Source: an uncultured bacterium
Lineage (GTDB): Bacteria; Calescibacteriota; Calescibacteriia; Calescibacteriales; Calescibacteriaceae
Assembly: GCA_938036315.1 (NCBI GenBank)
Contig: CALHPK010000006.1
Coordinates: 134,999 to 198,998, forward strand
Direction: 5' to 3'
DNA length: 64,000 bases
Below, one piece after another: positions 50,734 through 60,226 of this stretch; positions within the stretch are counted from its first letter, which is position 1, and each line of letters begins with the position of its first letter. Made by a program: the position numbers and the translations under genes. Below the pieces are notes generated by a model. The model worked only from the letters and a program-made list of their open reading frames with translations. It was not told where the DNA came from and did no database searches.

Positions 50734-52632
50734 TTAGTTTTTTGTGAGTGAGGATAAAGTCCTCTTTCGCAAAAGCAAGATCAAAGGCAAAGCAGAGAAA
50801 AAGATAAGGTAGCCAAAGCCAGAAACTGAACAACCAAATTTTGAAGTAAGTTTTTGATCTTGATCTGAAGTGAATTCAGTTTGATCAGCTTGAGATGTGC
50901 CAAAGTAGTGCGGAGCTCCACCGCTACCGCCTCCCCCACCGTCACTTTCCACCAAAACTCTAACTGGATACTCCTTCCACCACGTTGTCCCATCTCCTAG
51001 CTGTCCGGAGTAATTATTCCCCCAGCACCAGAGAGAGTTATCTTGTTTTACAGCGCAGGTGTGAGCTCCTCCCAAAGAGATTTGTGAGACTCCTTGTGTT
51101 ATCTGCACTGGGATGTTCTTGTCTGTCCAAGTTCCATCTCCTAACTGACCGGAGTAATTATTCCCCCAGCACCAGAGGGAGTTATCTTGTTTTATCGCAC
51201 AGGTGTGAACCACTCCTAAAGAGACTTGTGAGACTCCTGTCATTATCTGCACTGGAGTGCTTTTGCTTTCGTTCGTCCCGTCTCCTAACTGTCCATAGTA
51301 ATTCAACCCCCAGCACCAGAGAGAATTATCTTGTTTTACAGCACAGGTGTGCCATGCTCCCGAAGAGACTTGTGAAACCCCTGTCATTATCTGCACTGGG
51401 GTTTTCTTGTGTTCAGTTGTCCCATCTCCTAACTGACCGGAGTAATTATTCCCCCAGCACCAGAGGGAGTTATCTTGTTTTATCGCACAGGTATGATTAC
51501 TTCCCAAAGAGACTTGTGAAACCCCTGTCATTATCTGCACTGGAGTGTTACTGGGTGCAGTAGTACCATTCCCTAACTGCCCGGACCCATTCCACCCCCA
51601 GCACCAAAGGGAGTTATCTTGTTTTACAGCACAGGTGTGAGAACCGCCCAAAGAGACTTGTGAGACCCCTGCCATTATCTGCACTGGGGTGCTTTTGCTT
51701 TCGTTCGTCCCGTCTCCTAACTGTCCATAGTAATTCAACCCCCAGCACCAAAGAGAACTATCTTGTTTTATCGCACAGGTGTGATAACTCCCCAAAGAAA
51801 TTTGTATAGCTCCTTCAAAGTGTATTAATAATGAAGTGGTTGCTGATATTGTATTTGAGTATGTTGTATTTCCTGTTGAGTTGAAGGCATATACCCTGAG
51901 ATAGTAGGTAGTTCCTTGCTGAAGTGATCTTATATATCCTTCTGTTGTGTTTGCTGAGAAAGTTTGTGTCCGAGGATTTGAAAATGAAGGATCAGTTGAG
52001 ACTTGGACAATAAACCCTTGTTCGTTTGGAGAATTATCCTGCCATCTTAATCCAACTGTATCAGCTGATACGAAGAAATAAGTGAGATTAGAAGGAGCAG
52101 AACAGGGAGCAAACCCTTCGTCTATCCCTCCTGCGCAGTTATTATCAATCCCATCACATAATTCGGTCTGCCCCGGATTTACATTTGGATTAAGGTCATC
52201 GCAATCAGTAGGTTTTGAAACAGAGGTAAAACCTTCTGGCATCGTGTTTGCACAGGTAGAAACCGATGTTGTCCAAGTATCAGAATCTTGATCTTGCCAG
52301 AACCAAGTTTCAATATGTCCAGAGCAATCGTTATCTTTCCCATTGTTGCAGTTCAGAGGAGCTCCAGGGTATATAGAGGCGTTATTATCATCGCAATCCA
52401 AAGGTGTTATTGATGTAAGGTTATATGGTGCAGTTGGTCCACAAGCCACTTGTGTTGCACCATCTGTGTAACCATCAGAATCTGCATCTTTGTAGAATAC
52501 CAACACACACCCTTTCTTACCTTCTGAGGAGTCATCTACTGTCTCTTTTGCTTTTGTTTTACATGAAGAAGCAGAATATGAGAGGAAGACGAAGACAAAA
52601 AAACAAGAACCTAAACGTAAAATGTTTTTCAT
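50734..52632 (-). CDS. Surface lipoprotein: two MopE motifs, Fn3 domain, six RCC1 repeats, MYXO-CTERM-like tail
   Basis: 632 residues from ATG 52632. The signal peptide ends in SYSASSC, a good lipobox. Residues 35-150 hold two MopE-type motifs (DADSDGYTDG...DCDD...NNGKDNDCSG and DQDSDTWTTS...DCDD...CDGIDNNCAGGIDEG). A fibronectin type III-like domain follows at about 155-245. Then come six RCC1 repeats of about 50 residues with the core HTCAIKQDNSLWCWG and YYGQLGDGT; the two Cys per repeat suggest disulfides. After a Gly-rich linker the C-terminus is SKFGCSVSGF, a hydrophobic segment, and LLRKRT, resembling the MYXO-CTERM sorting tail. The DNA repeats nearly exactly every 150-153 nt at 51000-51800. 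A possible eukaryote-like RCC1 propeller on the cell surface; ligand unknown. Confidence 0.82.
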   Translation of the reverse strand: MKNILRLGSCFFVFVFLSYSASSCKTKAKETVDDSSEGKKGCVLVFYKDADSDGYTDGATQVACGPTAPYNLTSITPLDCDDNNASIYPGAPLNCNNGKDNDCSGHIETWFWQDQDSDTWTTSVSTCANTMPEGFTSVSKPTDCDDLNPNVNPGQTELCDGIDNNCAGGIDEGFAPCSAPSNLTYFFVSADTVGLRWQDNSPNEQGFIVQVSTDPSFSNPRTQTFSANTTEGYIRSLQQGTTYYLRVYAFNSTGNTTYSNTISATTSLLIHFEGAIQISLGSYHTCAIKQDSSLWCWGLNYYGQLGDGTNESKSTPVQIMAGVSQVSLGGSHTCAVKQDNSLWCWGWNGSGQLGNGTTAPSNTPVQIMTGVSQVSLGSNHTCAIKQDNSLWCWGNNYSGQLGDGTTEHKKTPVQIMTGVSQVSSGAWHTCAVKQDNSLWCWGLNYYGQLGDGTNESKSTPVQIMTGVSQVSLGVVHTCAIKQDNSLWCWGNNYSGQLGDGTWTDKNIPVQITQGVSQISLGGAHTCAVKQDNSLWCWGNNYSGQLGDGTTWWKEYPVRVLVESDGGGGGSGGAPHYFGTSQADQTEFTSDQDQKLTSKFGCSVSGFGYLIFFSALPLILLLRKRTLSSLTKN

Positions 52633-52894
52633 ATTTATATCTATAATACTATTTTTGAAAAGTAGCAAGGAGATTTAAAATTTTTGTGTTGAGGAATTTT
52701 TACTGATCAGCATTCAGAGTGTGACAGATTTTACGTTTTCTATTGTCTATAGAGATCTTCCATCGGTTCTTTGTGCTTTTCGGATCTATCTAGTAGATGG
52801 GAGCTGAAAGTTATTACACTATGGTCAAGAAATAGATGATAATGAAATATAGAGTGCGAAAATCGTTAAACTTTTTAAAAAGGTTGGGGTTCAG

Positions 52895-55267
52895 ATGCCA
52901 ATAATTTGGGACAAAAATAGCAATTTTATAGATATATCTGATGAGTCATATTTTTCTGAAGCTGGGGGATTTGCGATAATCTACTCTGGAAACAGCAAGA
53001 TGAAAGTAATAAAAGATTGTGTGAGCACTGACAATATCAATATCAATGTAAAGCTTCCATACAAGTATCTTAATCCGCTCCAGACTGCATTTTATCTCTT
53101 TTGGAATCCAGATGAATCTAAAAATATTCTTTGCGTGGCTCCGACATCTGCTGGTAAAACTGGTCTTATATATCTTTTCTTTTTACGTTTTAAAGGCAGG
53201 AAAATATATCTTGCTCCGACCAGGGCTTTATGTCAAGAGAAATATGAGGAGTTTTCTAAAATTTTTGGTAAAGATGCGGTTTCCATAAGAACTGGAGATA
53301 GATTCGAGTTTTCACCTCCTGATACCGAGTATGTGGTAGCAACTTACGAGAGTTGTCTTGCATCTATAAGAGCAAAAAGCCCTTGGTTTTACGAATCAGA
53401 CGCTGTATGCATAGATGAATCCCACTTTTTGATGTTTGGAGCTGGAAGGGGAGTGTTCTTAGAGGAGATAATAGCTCACACCATGTCCAGAGGGAAATGG
53501 ATCCTATCTCTGTCAGCAACGATTCCCAAAAGTGCGGCGGAAGAATATGCTCAGTGGCTCAAAGCTAAAATTTTCTACTCTGAATGGAGACCTGTACCCC
53601 TTGAGAGGCATATAGAGAGTCTTCATTCGGCAGAAAAGAGGAGATTCGGAACCGCTCTGAAAGCACCTGTAGCGGAGAGACTGGCAAGAATAATCATCGA
53701 CACAGCCAAATCACAGAAGGTTCTGATTTTCGTATACAAAAAAAGTTTAGGATGGGAAATATTGAAAATATTTGATTCACTAGGATACGGTGTCCTAAAC
53801 GAAACAGTTCCATTTGAGAAGAAAACCAAAGTTTATGACTACGATTCTGCATATGCGGCATTTCACAATGCGGATATACCTTTTGAAGAGAGAATAGCAA
53901 TAGAGGAGCATTTCAGAAATAAAAACTTGAGATTTCTTATCTCCACCCAGACTATGGCGTACGGAGTGAACCTTCCTGCAGATGAAGCCTTTATAGTAGT
54001 GAGAAATTGGATGGCTAAAACTCTTCCTGATACATCAACTATACTACAGATGGAGGGACGGGTTGGGAGATTTGGTATATCTAAAAAAGGCATTTCAAGA
54101 ATCATCACGCTTCAGGGGGAGAACATTCTGAAAAAGGAGATTGAGAAATTTTTTGATTCTCCTGATACGAGAACTTCTTTAGAAAAGTTGATAGAGGGGG
54201 ATGAAAGTGAGAGGAGGATAAGGGATATTGATGCAATAAGTTTACTAACTTTAGGTATAATAATCTCAAATGATATAGATCTTGAGGATAAAGATAGGGC
54301 TATTGAAGAAGTAAAGGAGATGTTATCGTATATGAAAACTTCTTTCAGCATAGATATAAGGTTGGTGATAGATATGCTTGAGGATATAGGGTGTATAAGG
54401 AAGGGTAAGGTGACTCCACTCGGAAGGCTTCTTGCCAGTTCGCTGATACCTCCTTCATCATATAGAGAGTTCAATAGGAGATTCAGGGGGATTCCTATCA
54501 ACGAGAGAATGAATTCAATAGCTTATATAATAAGACCTTTACTCTTTTTCCACGATTTCACAAAAGGCTTTATTGATATGCTACCTCCACATCTTAAGGA
54601 AGATCTGAGCGGTGAGATTGAAGGAGATTTCGAGGAGGAGAAAATCCTTGATGTGTGGATGAGTGGAAAACTCTGGTTTTACTTTAGATATCCTCCTGCC
54701 CAATTTTACTTAAGACCTGATTCACTGCAGTTGACAAAGGTTCTATCTCAGCTGAAATTTTTGGGGTTTTTAGACCTTTCGCTTGATGACATTATGAGAA
54801 TATGTTTATCTTTGTGTTATGGGATTGATCCCAAATACTCTCTAATCTGTGGTATTCCTGGGATAGGTTTTGTTAGGGGTAATCTCGTATCAAATTACGC
54901 AAAAGAGAAAAAGATGACTTTGCAAGAAGTTGTAAAGGAGATCAAAAAGGGTAAGAACGTAAAGAAGATTCAAGATGAGCTTTCGAAAATTATGTTGAGG
55001 AGAGCTGAATTTTTAGATCCTTCGTTGAGATCGGAATGGGCTGAGGTCGATAGATCAAAGCAATTGGAAAGGCTTAACCTTATAGAAAAGATAAACAAAG
55101 ATGTTCAGGAACTTACGGGGATAATTTCATCTGCAGAGGAAGATATGCTATTTGATGAGGAGATGGCCAGGGTTATGGTTTGGGTAAGACTCGGTAAAGA
55201 TGCAGCGTTAGAGATGAAAAAGGAAGATCTGAAGACTTTCATTATGCAAGATGGAAATATTGCTTGA
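52895..55267 (+). CDS. Ski2-like superfamily 2 helicase
   Basis: 790 residues. Motif I is CVAPTSAGKTG (about residue 85), Ia is APTRALCQEKYEE, motif II is CIDESHF (DESH rather than DEVH/DEAH), and III is SLSATIP. Helicase domain 2 has VLIFVYKKSLGWE, STQTMAYGVNLPAD and motif VI QMEGRVGRFG. The C-terminal 350 residues contain winged-helix- and ratchet-like sequence (GCIRKGKVTPLGRLLASSLIP and following). The overall shape is that of archaeal Hel308/Ski2-like helicases, which act on DNA forks or RNA; the substrate cannot be fixed. It stands alone in the window. Confidence 0.8.
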   Translation: MPIIWDKNSNFIDISDESYFSEAGGFAIIYSGNSKMKVIKDCVSTDNININVKLPYKYLNPLQTAFYLFWNPDESKNILCVAPTSAGKTGLIYLFFLRFKGRKIYLAPTRALCQEKYEEFSKIFGKDAVSIRTGDRFEFSPPDTEYVVATYESCLASIRAKSPWFYESDAVCIDESHFLMFGAGRGVFLEEIIAHTMSRGKWILSLSATIPKSAAEEYAQWLKAKIFYSEWRPVPLERHIESLHSAEKRRFGTALKAPVAERLARIIIDTAKSQKVLIFVYKKSLGWEILKIFDSLGYGVLNETVPFEKKTKVYDYDSAYAAFHNADIPFEERIAIEEHFRNKNLRFLISTQTMAYGVNLPADEAFIVVRNWMAKTLPDTSTILQMEGRVGRFGISKKGISRIITLQGENILKKEIEKFFDSPDTRTSLEKLIEGDESERRIRDIDAISLLTLGIIISNDIDLEDKDRAIEEVKEMLSYMKTSFSIDIRLVIDMLEDIGCIRKGKVTPLGRLLASSLIPPSSYREFNRRFRGIPINERMNSIAYIIRPLLFFHDFTKGFIDMLPPHLKEDLSGEIEGDFEEEKILDVWMSGKLWFYFRYPPAQFYLRPDSLQLTKVLSQLKFLGFLDLSLDDIMRICLSLCYGIDPKYSLICGIPGIGFVRGNLVSNYAKEKKMTLQEVVKEIKKGKNVKKIQDELSKIMLRRAEFLDPSLRSEWAEVDRSKQLERLNLIEKINKDVQELTGIISSAEEDMLFDEEMARVMVWVRLGKDAALEMKKEDLKTFIMQDGNIA

Positions 55268-55305
55268 TTTATAATCTACGGAAATATTGCTGATTTATAA
55301 TCTTA
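55253..55305. repeat. ~27-nt tandem duplication spanning the helicase stop codon
   Basis: GGAAATATTGCTTGATTTATAATCT starts at 55253 and is repeated, minus one T, from 55280 to 55305. The first copy contains the helicase stop codon TGA (55265-55267). The second copy runs into the 3' end of the convergent gene. Confidence 0.75.
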
Positions 55306-56464
55306 TGAAAGATAATCCACTCCCTTTTACCTCTATTGAGCCGTCTACGAATGATACTTTGGACTCTCCACAGATTGCAACGAAACTTGGCAACGATATT
55401 CTCGCTATATCATCATATTCTTTCTTCATAATTTTCTTCCCTGCTGTGAAGATTATCACCTTACCAGTTCCATCAAGTTCAATAAGTTTTGTTGAGCCTA
55501 TTCCTTTAACTTTGATGTTTTTTGAATCATATCTCATTGATGCATCAAAGCCTATAAGATAAGGCTCGAGCACGTAAAATTTTCTATATGGCGATATATC
55601 TATGATTGAGATATATTCGGCTTGAACGCCTACTAAGCATCTTTCTCCTCTTATACGCAAGAATTTATGATTTTTGCCTCCGAAGATTGACTCCTTGACT
55701 TTCCCTTCCTCTCTATCCTTCAAAGGAAAAACTTTATATGCTCCCGAGATAAATATGATAAAGGTTTCACGCAAGATTATTTCGCTACCATCAAAAAGTT
55801 TGACCTCAAGAATTCTCCCTCTCTTTAGAAATTCATCCTTTATATCCTCTGCCTCGTCAAGTGATATCTTTTCCCTATCGGTTGGGTACTCTTTCCCATT
55901 TTTCCACTTTGTTTCTTCCCTTTTTGTTTCTTCCCTTGGTTCAGTAATTTCCTCTTTTATTTCTTCGATTTTTTCGATGAGTTCTTCTTCTTGTGATTCA
56001 GATGTTTCGGTTTCTTCCCTAGCGAGTTTACCCTCTGACACTTCTGAAAAGTCTTCCATTTTAGTTTCTGGTTCTTTTTCCTCTTTTGGTTCTTTTTTCT
56101 CAACTTTTAGCTCCTTTTCTCTTTTTTTCTCTTCGCACACATTGATTAGCTCGTAGATTTTCTCCTCTTCGGGGAAGAGCATAGCACCTTCTCTGAGTAA
56201 TCTTTCAGCTTTTTCTACCTGTCCCAGATTTATGAGAGCTTGTGAATAGTTAATAAGGATCTTTGGATTATCTTGGTATTTTGAATATAGATATTCGAAG
56301 ACTTTTTCAGCTCCTTTAAATTCTCCTTTCTTCATAAGAGCTATGCCATATAGATTGTATACCTTATCATCTTTTGTAGTTTCGTAGTAAGCTTTGGCTT
56401 CGCTTATTGCTTTATCTACATCCCCTCTTTTTATTAGCTCCTTTATAGCATTGATATCAGCCAT
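55295..56464 (-). CDS. TPR protein with AIM24-like C-terminal domain
   Basis: 389 residues from ATG 56464 (MADINAIKEL), preceded by GAGGAAC. An upstream start at 56536 would add a hydrophobic 24 residues that could be a signal. Residues 1-105 are TPR-like (AIKELIKRGDVDKAISEAKAYYE, YNLYGIALMKKGEFKGAEKVFEYLYSKY). Residues 110-215 are a Lys/Glu-rich, probably coiled or disordered linker. From about residue 215 onward a beta-rich domain (RILEVKLFDGSEIILRE, FLRIRGERCLVGVQ, IGFDASMRYDSKNI, GTGKVIIFTAGK) resembles the AIM24 fold. TPR-AIM24 fusions are known in some bacteria, without firm function. It follows rsmA on the minus strand. Confidence 0.6.
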   Translation of the reverse strand: MADINAIKELIKRGDVDKAISEAKAYYETTKDDKVYNLYGIALMKKGEFKGAEKVFEYLYSKYQDNPKILINYSQALINLGQVEKAERLLREGAMLFPEEEKIYELINVCEEKKREKELKVEKKEPKEEKEPETKMEDFSEVSEGKLAREETETSESQEEELIEKIEEIKEEITEPREETKREETKWKNGKEYPTDREKISLDEAEDIKDEFLKRGRILEVKLFDGSEIILRETFIIFISGAYKVFPLKDREEGKVKESIFGGKNHKFLRIRGERCLVGVQAEYISIIDISPYRKFYVLEPYLIGFDASMRYDSKNIKVKGIGSTKLIELDGTGKVIIFTAGKKIMKKEYDDIARISLPSFVAICGESKVSFVDGSIEVKGSGLSFIRL

Positions 56465-56565
56465 ATCAGTAGTTCCTCTAATATAAATTATAAACAAATT
56501 AAAGAACAGAAAGAGAAAGATTTTTGAAATTTTCAAATGCCCTTAGAAAGCAATCTTAGGGTGGA

Positions 56566-57423
56566 TTAGGGTTTTATAATCTTTTTGCCTGTGGCGTTTT
56601 CGAAAATCTCTTCAGGGGACATCTTATACACTCTTTTGTTGCAATACAGCTTTTTTCTACCTCTGAAGATCTCATAGGTAAAATTTATAAATTTTGCAAT
56701 GGCAGTTATGCTTTGATTAATGCTCTGAGCAGAAAATAGTTCCAGATTCTCACTTTTTGGATACAAAGAGATGAAGCTCCCCCAAACTTTAGGTTTTGGT
56801 GTGAATTTCCAAGGCGGGATATCAAACTCTATCTTTATTCTGTAGAAAAATTGCGTGAGAGAAGATATGGCACTATATAGATCTGAACCTGGTTGTGCAA
56901 CTAACTTTTTAGCAAATTCTTTCTGAATAAGAATATGAACTGATTCTACAAAAAAACTCTCCAAAATAAGTTTGTGTATAAGGTGTGATGATATATTGAA
57001 AGGTATGTTTGATATTATTTTAAATTTTTTGTGATATAAAAGATCTTTAAGTTCTTCTTCCTTTACTCCTTTGATGAAAACCTGCTGATGCTGTGTGATG
57101 TAATCGTACAATTTATGAAGATTAACTTCCAGAAAATCCGCCAAGACTATGATGCCTTTTATTATTTTTTTGGATATTTCGCTGACATATCTTTGGTCAA
57201 TCTCAAAAGTAATGATAAATCTTGATCTTGAGCTTAAAAGTTCGGTGAGATTCCCCTCACCCCCTCCTATTTCTATGATAACGTCTTCAGAACTGGCAAA
57301 TTGTGAGATCCTTTCTAAAATTTTTCTATCATTGAGTGTGTGTTGTCCCAAACTTTTTCGGTGGATTTGGCTTCTTATTGGTTTCAGATATAGTTCTGCA
57401 ACTCTCTTCAGGTAATCTGGCAT
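56566..57423 (-). CDS. rsmA: 16S rRNA (adenine1518/1519-N6) dimethyltransferase, divergent
   Basis: 285 residues. LGQHTLNDRKILERI is the usual LGQxFL region. The SAM motif is VIIEIGGGEGNLTELL, and FEIDQRYVSEI and KIISNIPFNISSHLIHKLI (NIPFNISS replaces NLPYNISS) follow. KFTPKPKVWGSFISLYP matches PxPxVxS, and FRGRKKL is near the end. KsgA/RsmA dimethylates two adjacent adenines in helix 45 during small-subunit assembly. There is an unusual insert (TQHQQVFIKGVKEEELKDL, about 110-130). It lies between sufC and the TPR/AIM24 gene. Confidence 0.88.
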   Translation of the reverse strand: MPDYLKRVAELYLKPIRSQIHRKSLGQHTLNDRKILERISQFASSEDVIIEIGGGEGNLTELLSSRSRFIITFEIDQRYVSEISKKIIKGIIVLADFLEVNLHKLYDYITQHQQVFIKGVKEEELKDLLYHKKFKIISNIPFNISSHLIHKLILESFFVESVHILIQKEFAKKLVAQPGSDLYSAISSLTQFFYRIKIEFDIPPWKFTPKPKVWGSFISLYPKSENLELFSAQSINQSITAIAKFINFTYEIFRGRKKLYCNKRVYKMSPEEIFENATGKKIIKP

Positions 57424-57453
57424 ATGAGATAGTTTGTGTGATTTTTGTGATGC

Positions 57454-58263
57454 CTATTTGACACCTTTTGGAGATATTCCTATTTTTGTAGGACTGATGC
57501 TTATACCTTTTTCCCGGAGTAGTTTTTCATAGCCTTTTTCTTCCAGTTCTGTTGCTAGTTCAAAGCCTCCTGATAGGACTATTTTCCCGTCATACAATAT
57601 ATGAACTTTAGTTGGTTTTACATAGTTTAGGATTCTTGGATAATGTGTTATTATGATGATCATTTTTTCGCTATCGAAGTAATTGAGCAATTCCTGAGCG
57701 ACTATTTTTAGTGAGTCTATATCTAAGCCTGAATCAATTTCGTCAAGTATTACAAGTTTTGGTTTGAGTATGAGCATCTGTAATATTTCGGTTCTTTTTT
57801 TCTCTCCTCCTGACATACCCTTGTTGAGTTCTCTTTTTGTAAACTCATCGGGCAGTTTTAAATCTGCCATTTTATTTTTAAGATCCTGTGAAAATTCTGC
57901 GAATTTTTTCTGAGCTTCGCTCAGAGACCATAGGAATTTTCCGAGGGGTACTCCTGGGATCTCTTGGGGATATTGGAAAGCTAAGAAAATTCCCTTTTTT
58001 GCTCTCTGGTAGGTTTTGAGTTCATTTATATCTTCTCCATTGAAGATGATTTTGCCGCTACTGACTTTATATTTTGGGTGTCCCATTATAGCAAAGGATA
58101 GAGAGGTTTTTCCTGAGCCATTTGGACCCATTATTGCGTGGATTTCTCCTGGTTTGACCTGAAGATTTATTCCTTTGATGATCTCCTTTCCATCGACTGA
58201 TACTTTGAGATCTTCTATATCAAGCCCTATTTTTTCTTTTTTTATTTTAATTTCCTGTTCCAT
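57454..58263 (-). CDS. sufC: Fe-S cluster assembly ATPase SufC
   Basis: 269 residues, ABC-type ATPase. Walker A is GPNGSGKTSLSF, with GHPKYKVSSG, GIFLAFQYPQEIPGV (Q-loop), SGGEKKRTEILQM (signature) and VILDEIDSGLDIDSLKIVA (Walker B). These are SufC-specific phrases. SufC energises the SufBCD scaffold. SufB and SufD are not adjacent; the gene is instead placed behind the ribosomal protein block, 38 nt after rplB. Confidence 0.93.
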   Translation of the reverse strand: MEQEIKIKKEKIGLDIEDLKVSVDGKEIIKGINLQVKPGEIHAIMGPNGSGKTSLSFAIMGHPKYKVSSGKIIFNGEDINELKTYQRAKKGIFLAFQYPQEIPGVPLGKFLWSLSEAQKKFAEFSQDLKNKMADLKLPDEFTKRELNKGMSGGEKKRTEILQMLILKPKLVILDEIDSGLDIDSLKIVAQELLNYFDSEKMIIIITHYPRILNYVKPTKVHILYDGKIVLSGGFELATELEEKGYEKLLREKGISISPTKIGISPKGVK

Positions 58264-58301
58264 GTGTATTCTGGTATATATGTATAAATAACTGATAAAT
58301 T

Positions 58302-59186
58302 TTATTCGCCTTTGATTTGCGCTAAAGATGATAACTGAATTTTTGAGAGTGCTTTTCCTTTTCTGCTTTTTATAATGAATCTATCTGAAGGTCTTTTTCC
58401 TCTGCGTGTTTTGTATCCTTTTGCAAGGAGTCCTTTGGGTGAGACTGGGTGAGGGTTCCCTTGCGGTGATCTGCCTTCCCCGCCGCCGTGCGGGTGATCA
58501 ACGGGGTTCATAGCGACTCCTCTGACATATGGACGTCGCCCAAGCCACCTTGATCTTCCAGCTTTTCCCAACGATATCAGCTCATGCTCCTCAAGTCCGA
58601 CTTGTCCTACTACAGCAAGGCAGTCTCCGTGAACTAACCTTTCTTCCTTAGATGGTAGCCTTATAATCACATACTTACCTATTTTAGCTAAGATTTGGGC
58701 ATACGTTCCAGCAGATCTGCAAAGCTCTGCGCCACCCCCAGGAACTAACTCGATGCAATGAACCATAGTTCCGTCTGGGATATACTTTATGGGCATAGCC
58801 CAACCTATATTGGGCTCTATCTTACTTTTCGAAGATAGCACCTTATCTCCTTCTTTTAATCCCTTTGGCCATATGATGTATCTTTTCTCACCATTGGCAT
58901 ACTCCACAAGAGCAATTCTTGCACTTCTGCATGGATCATATTCTATAGATCTTACTGTACCTGGGATATCAAAAAGATCTCTTCTGAAATCTATTATTCT
59001 ATATCTTTTTTTGTGTCCACCTCCTCTGTGTCTTGAGGTAATTCTTCCCAAATTATTTCTTCCCGCTTTTTGTTTCCATTTGTCAAGCAGGCTTTTTTCA
59101 GGTTCATCTTTTGTAATCTCCTCAAAATCGTATTTTGTAAAATGTCGCCTTCCTGGAGTTATAGGTTTTTCTGATATTATTCCCAT
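58302..59186 (-). CDS. rplB: 50S ribosomal protein L2 with C-terminal extension
   Basis: 294 residues. [41 protein letters not shown] and [30 protein letters not shown] (peptidyl-transferase region His) identify L2. It continues about 20 residues beyond RKGK with [14 protein letters not shown]. It is the last S10-operon gene here; rpsS does not follow. Strong GGAGGT upstream. Confidence 0.97.
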   Translation of the reverse strand: MGIISEKPITPGRRHFTKYDFEEITKDEPEKSLLDKWKQKAGRNNLGRITSRHRGGGHKKRYRIIDFRRDLFDIPGTVRSIEYDPCRSARIALVEYANGEKRYIIWPKGLKEGDKVLSSKSKIEPNIGWAMPIKYIPDGTMVHCIELVPGGGAELCRSAGTYAQILAKIGKYVIIRLPSKEERLVHGDCLAVVGQVGLEEHELISLGKAGRSRWLGRRPYVRGVAMNPVDHPHGGGEGRSPQGNPHPVSPKGLLAKGYKTRRGKRPSDRFIIKSRKGKALSKIQLSSLAQIKGE

Positions 59187-59208
59187 GATTTTTTACCTCC
59201 CTTACCTC

Positions 59209-59514
59209 CTATTTAGTTTTTACAGCTTGTGCAAATTTTTCTGTTACCTTTGCAAAATCTATAGTTCCTTCCTTCAAAGTTACTATCGCCTTTTTAAAGT
59301 TAGGTCTTTTCCCAACGAAGATCCCCCTTCTTTTTATTTTCCCTCTGTAAATCATAGTATTGACCTTTGAAACCTTGACGCCAAACATTTCCTCAATTGC
59401 TTTTTTTATTTGTGGTTTTGTTGCCTTCAGATGGCATATAAAAGTATATTTTTTGAGCTTAGATAGTGCTTCTGCTTTTTCTGAAACCACAGGTCTTATT
59501 ATAATATCCATCAT
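59209..59514 (-). CDS. rplW: 50S ribosomal protein L23
   Basis: 101 residues. IIIRPVVSEKAEALSKLKKYTFICH and KPQIKKAIEEMFGVKVSKVNTMIYRGKIKRRG are L23 hallmarks. It binds near the exit tunnel where SRP and trigger factor dock. Six nt after rplD. Confidence 0.95.
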   Translation of the reverse strand: MMDIIIRPVVSEKAEALSKLKKYTFICHLKATKPQIKKAIEEMFGVKVSKVNTMIYRGKIKRRGIFVGKRPNFKKAIVTLKEGTIDFAKVTEKFAQAVKTK

Positions 59515-59520
59515 AATGAA

Positions 59521-60207
59521 CTAATCCTCCTTTTTCTCAAGCCTTTCAATAATTTTTATGAAAGCTTGTTTTTCAAAAACCAAAAAATCATATTTTAGTG
59601 GTTCGTAGGCATTGAAGTTTTCAACCGGCAAAACCGAGGTTAGTGGGATATTTCTGAAGGACAGATAGACATTTCTTTTGGAGGAAGTAGTAACGAGCGT
59701 AAGAGGGTATGCATCTATGTTTTTTATCAACTGTAATCCTGTTTTTGTTTTTGGTGCATCAAAATCAAAGTCATTGATGATTTTGAGCTTTCCTTCGTGG
59801 TACTTTAGTGATATTGTGCTTCTGACTGCTTCTCTTTTTTCGTTTTTGCTAAGTTTGATGTAGTGGTCTTGTGGGTGTGGACCGTGTGCCACTGCTCCGC
59901 CAACCCAGTGGGGATTTCTTATTGAGCCCTGCCGTGCTCTACCTGTGTGTTTTTGTGGCCACGGTTTTCTCCCACCACCTCTCACATCAGATCTTGTTTT
60001 TGTATCATGTGTCTCTTGTCTCTGATTCAAAAGAAATGCCCTTTTGTAATACCACAAAATAGCTTCATTAGGGGGACGAAACAATTTGCTACTTACCTTT
60101 AGTTCATCTACTTTGTTACCGGATGTATCCACAATATCAAGTGTTACAAATTCTGAGTCCGAGTTCCCCTCTGGATTTGCTGTCTCTATATTTTGAGTGA
60201 TTTTCAT
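59521..60207 (-). CDS. rplD: 50S ribosomal protein L4
   Basis: 228 residues. RQETHDTKTRSDVRGGGRKPWPQKHTGRARQGSIRNPHWVGGAVAHGPHP is the L4 tunnel-loop signature. It starts 19 nt after rplC with a strong AGGAGG-like site. The N-terminal 20 residues are longer and acidic relative to common L4. Confidence 0.95.
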   Translation of the reverse strand: MKITQNIETANPEGNSDSEFVTLDIVDTSGNKVDELKVSSKLFRPPNEAILWYYKRAFLLNQRQETHDTKTRSDVRGGGRKPWPQKHTGRARQGSIRNPHWVGGAVAHGPHPQDHYIKLSKNEKREAVRSTISLKYHEGKLKIINDFDFDAPKTKTGLQLIKNIDAYPLTLVTTSSKRNVYLSFRNIPLTSVLPVENFNAYEPLKYDFLVFEKQAFIKIIERLEKKED

Positions 60208-60226
60208 TGTTTCTTGACCTCCTTCA

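Noticed and set aside
50985-51563. 192-residue ORF on the plus strand inside the RCC1 gene
   Set aside because: It is the antisense shadow of the repeats; its residues merely mirror the repeat period.
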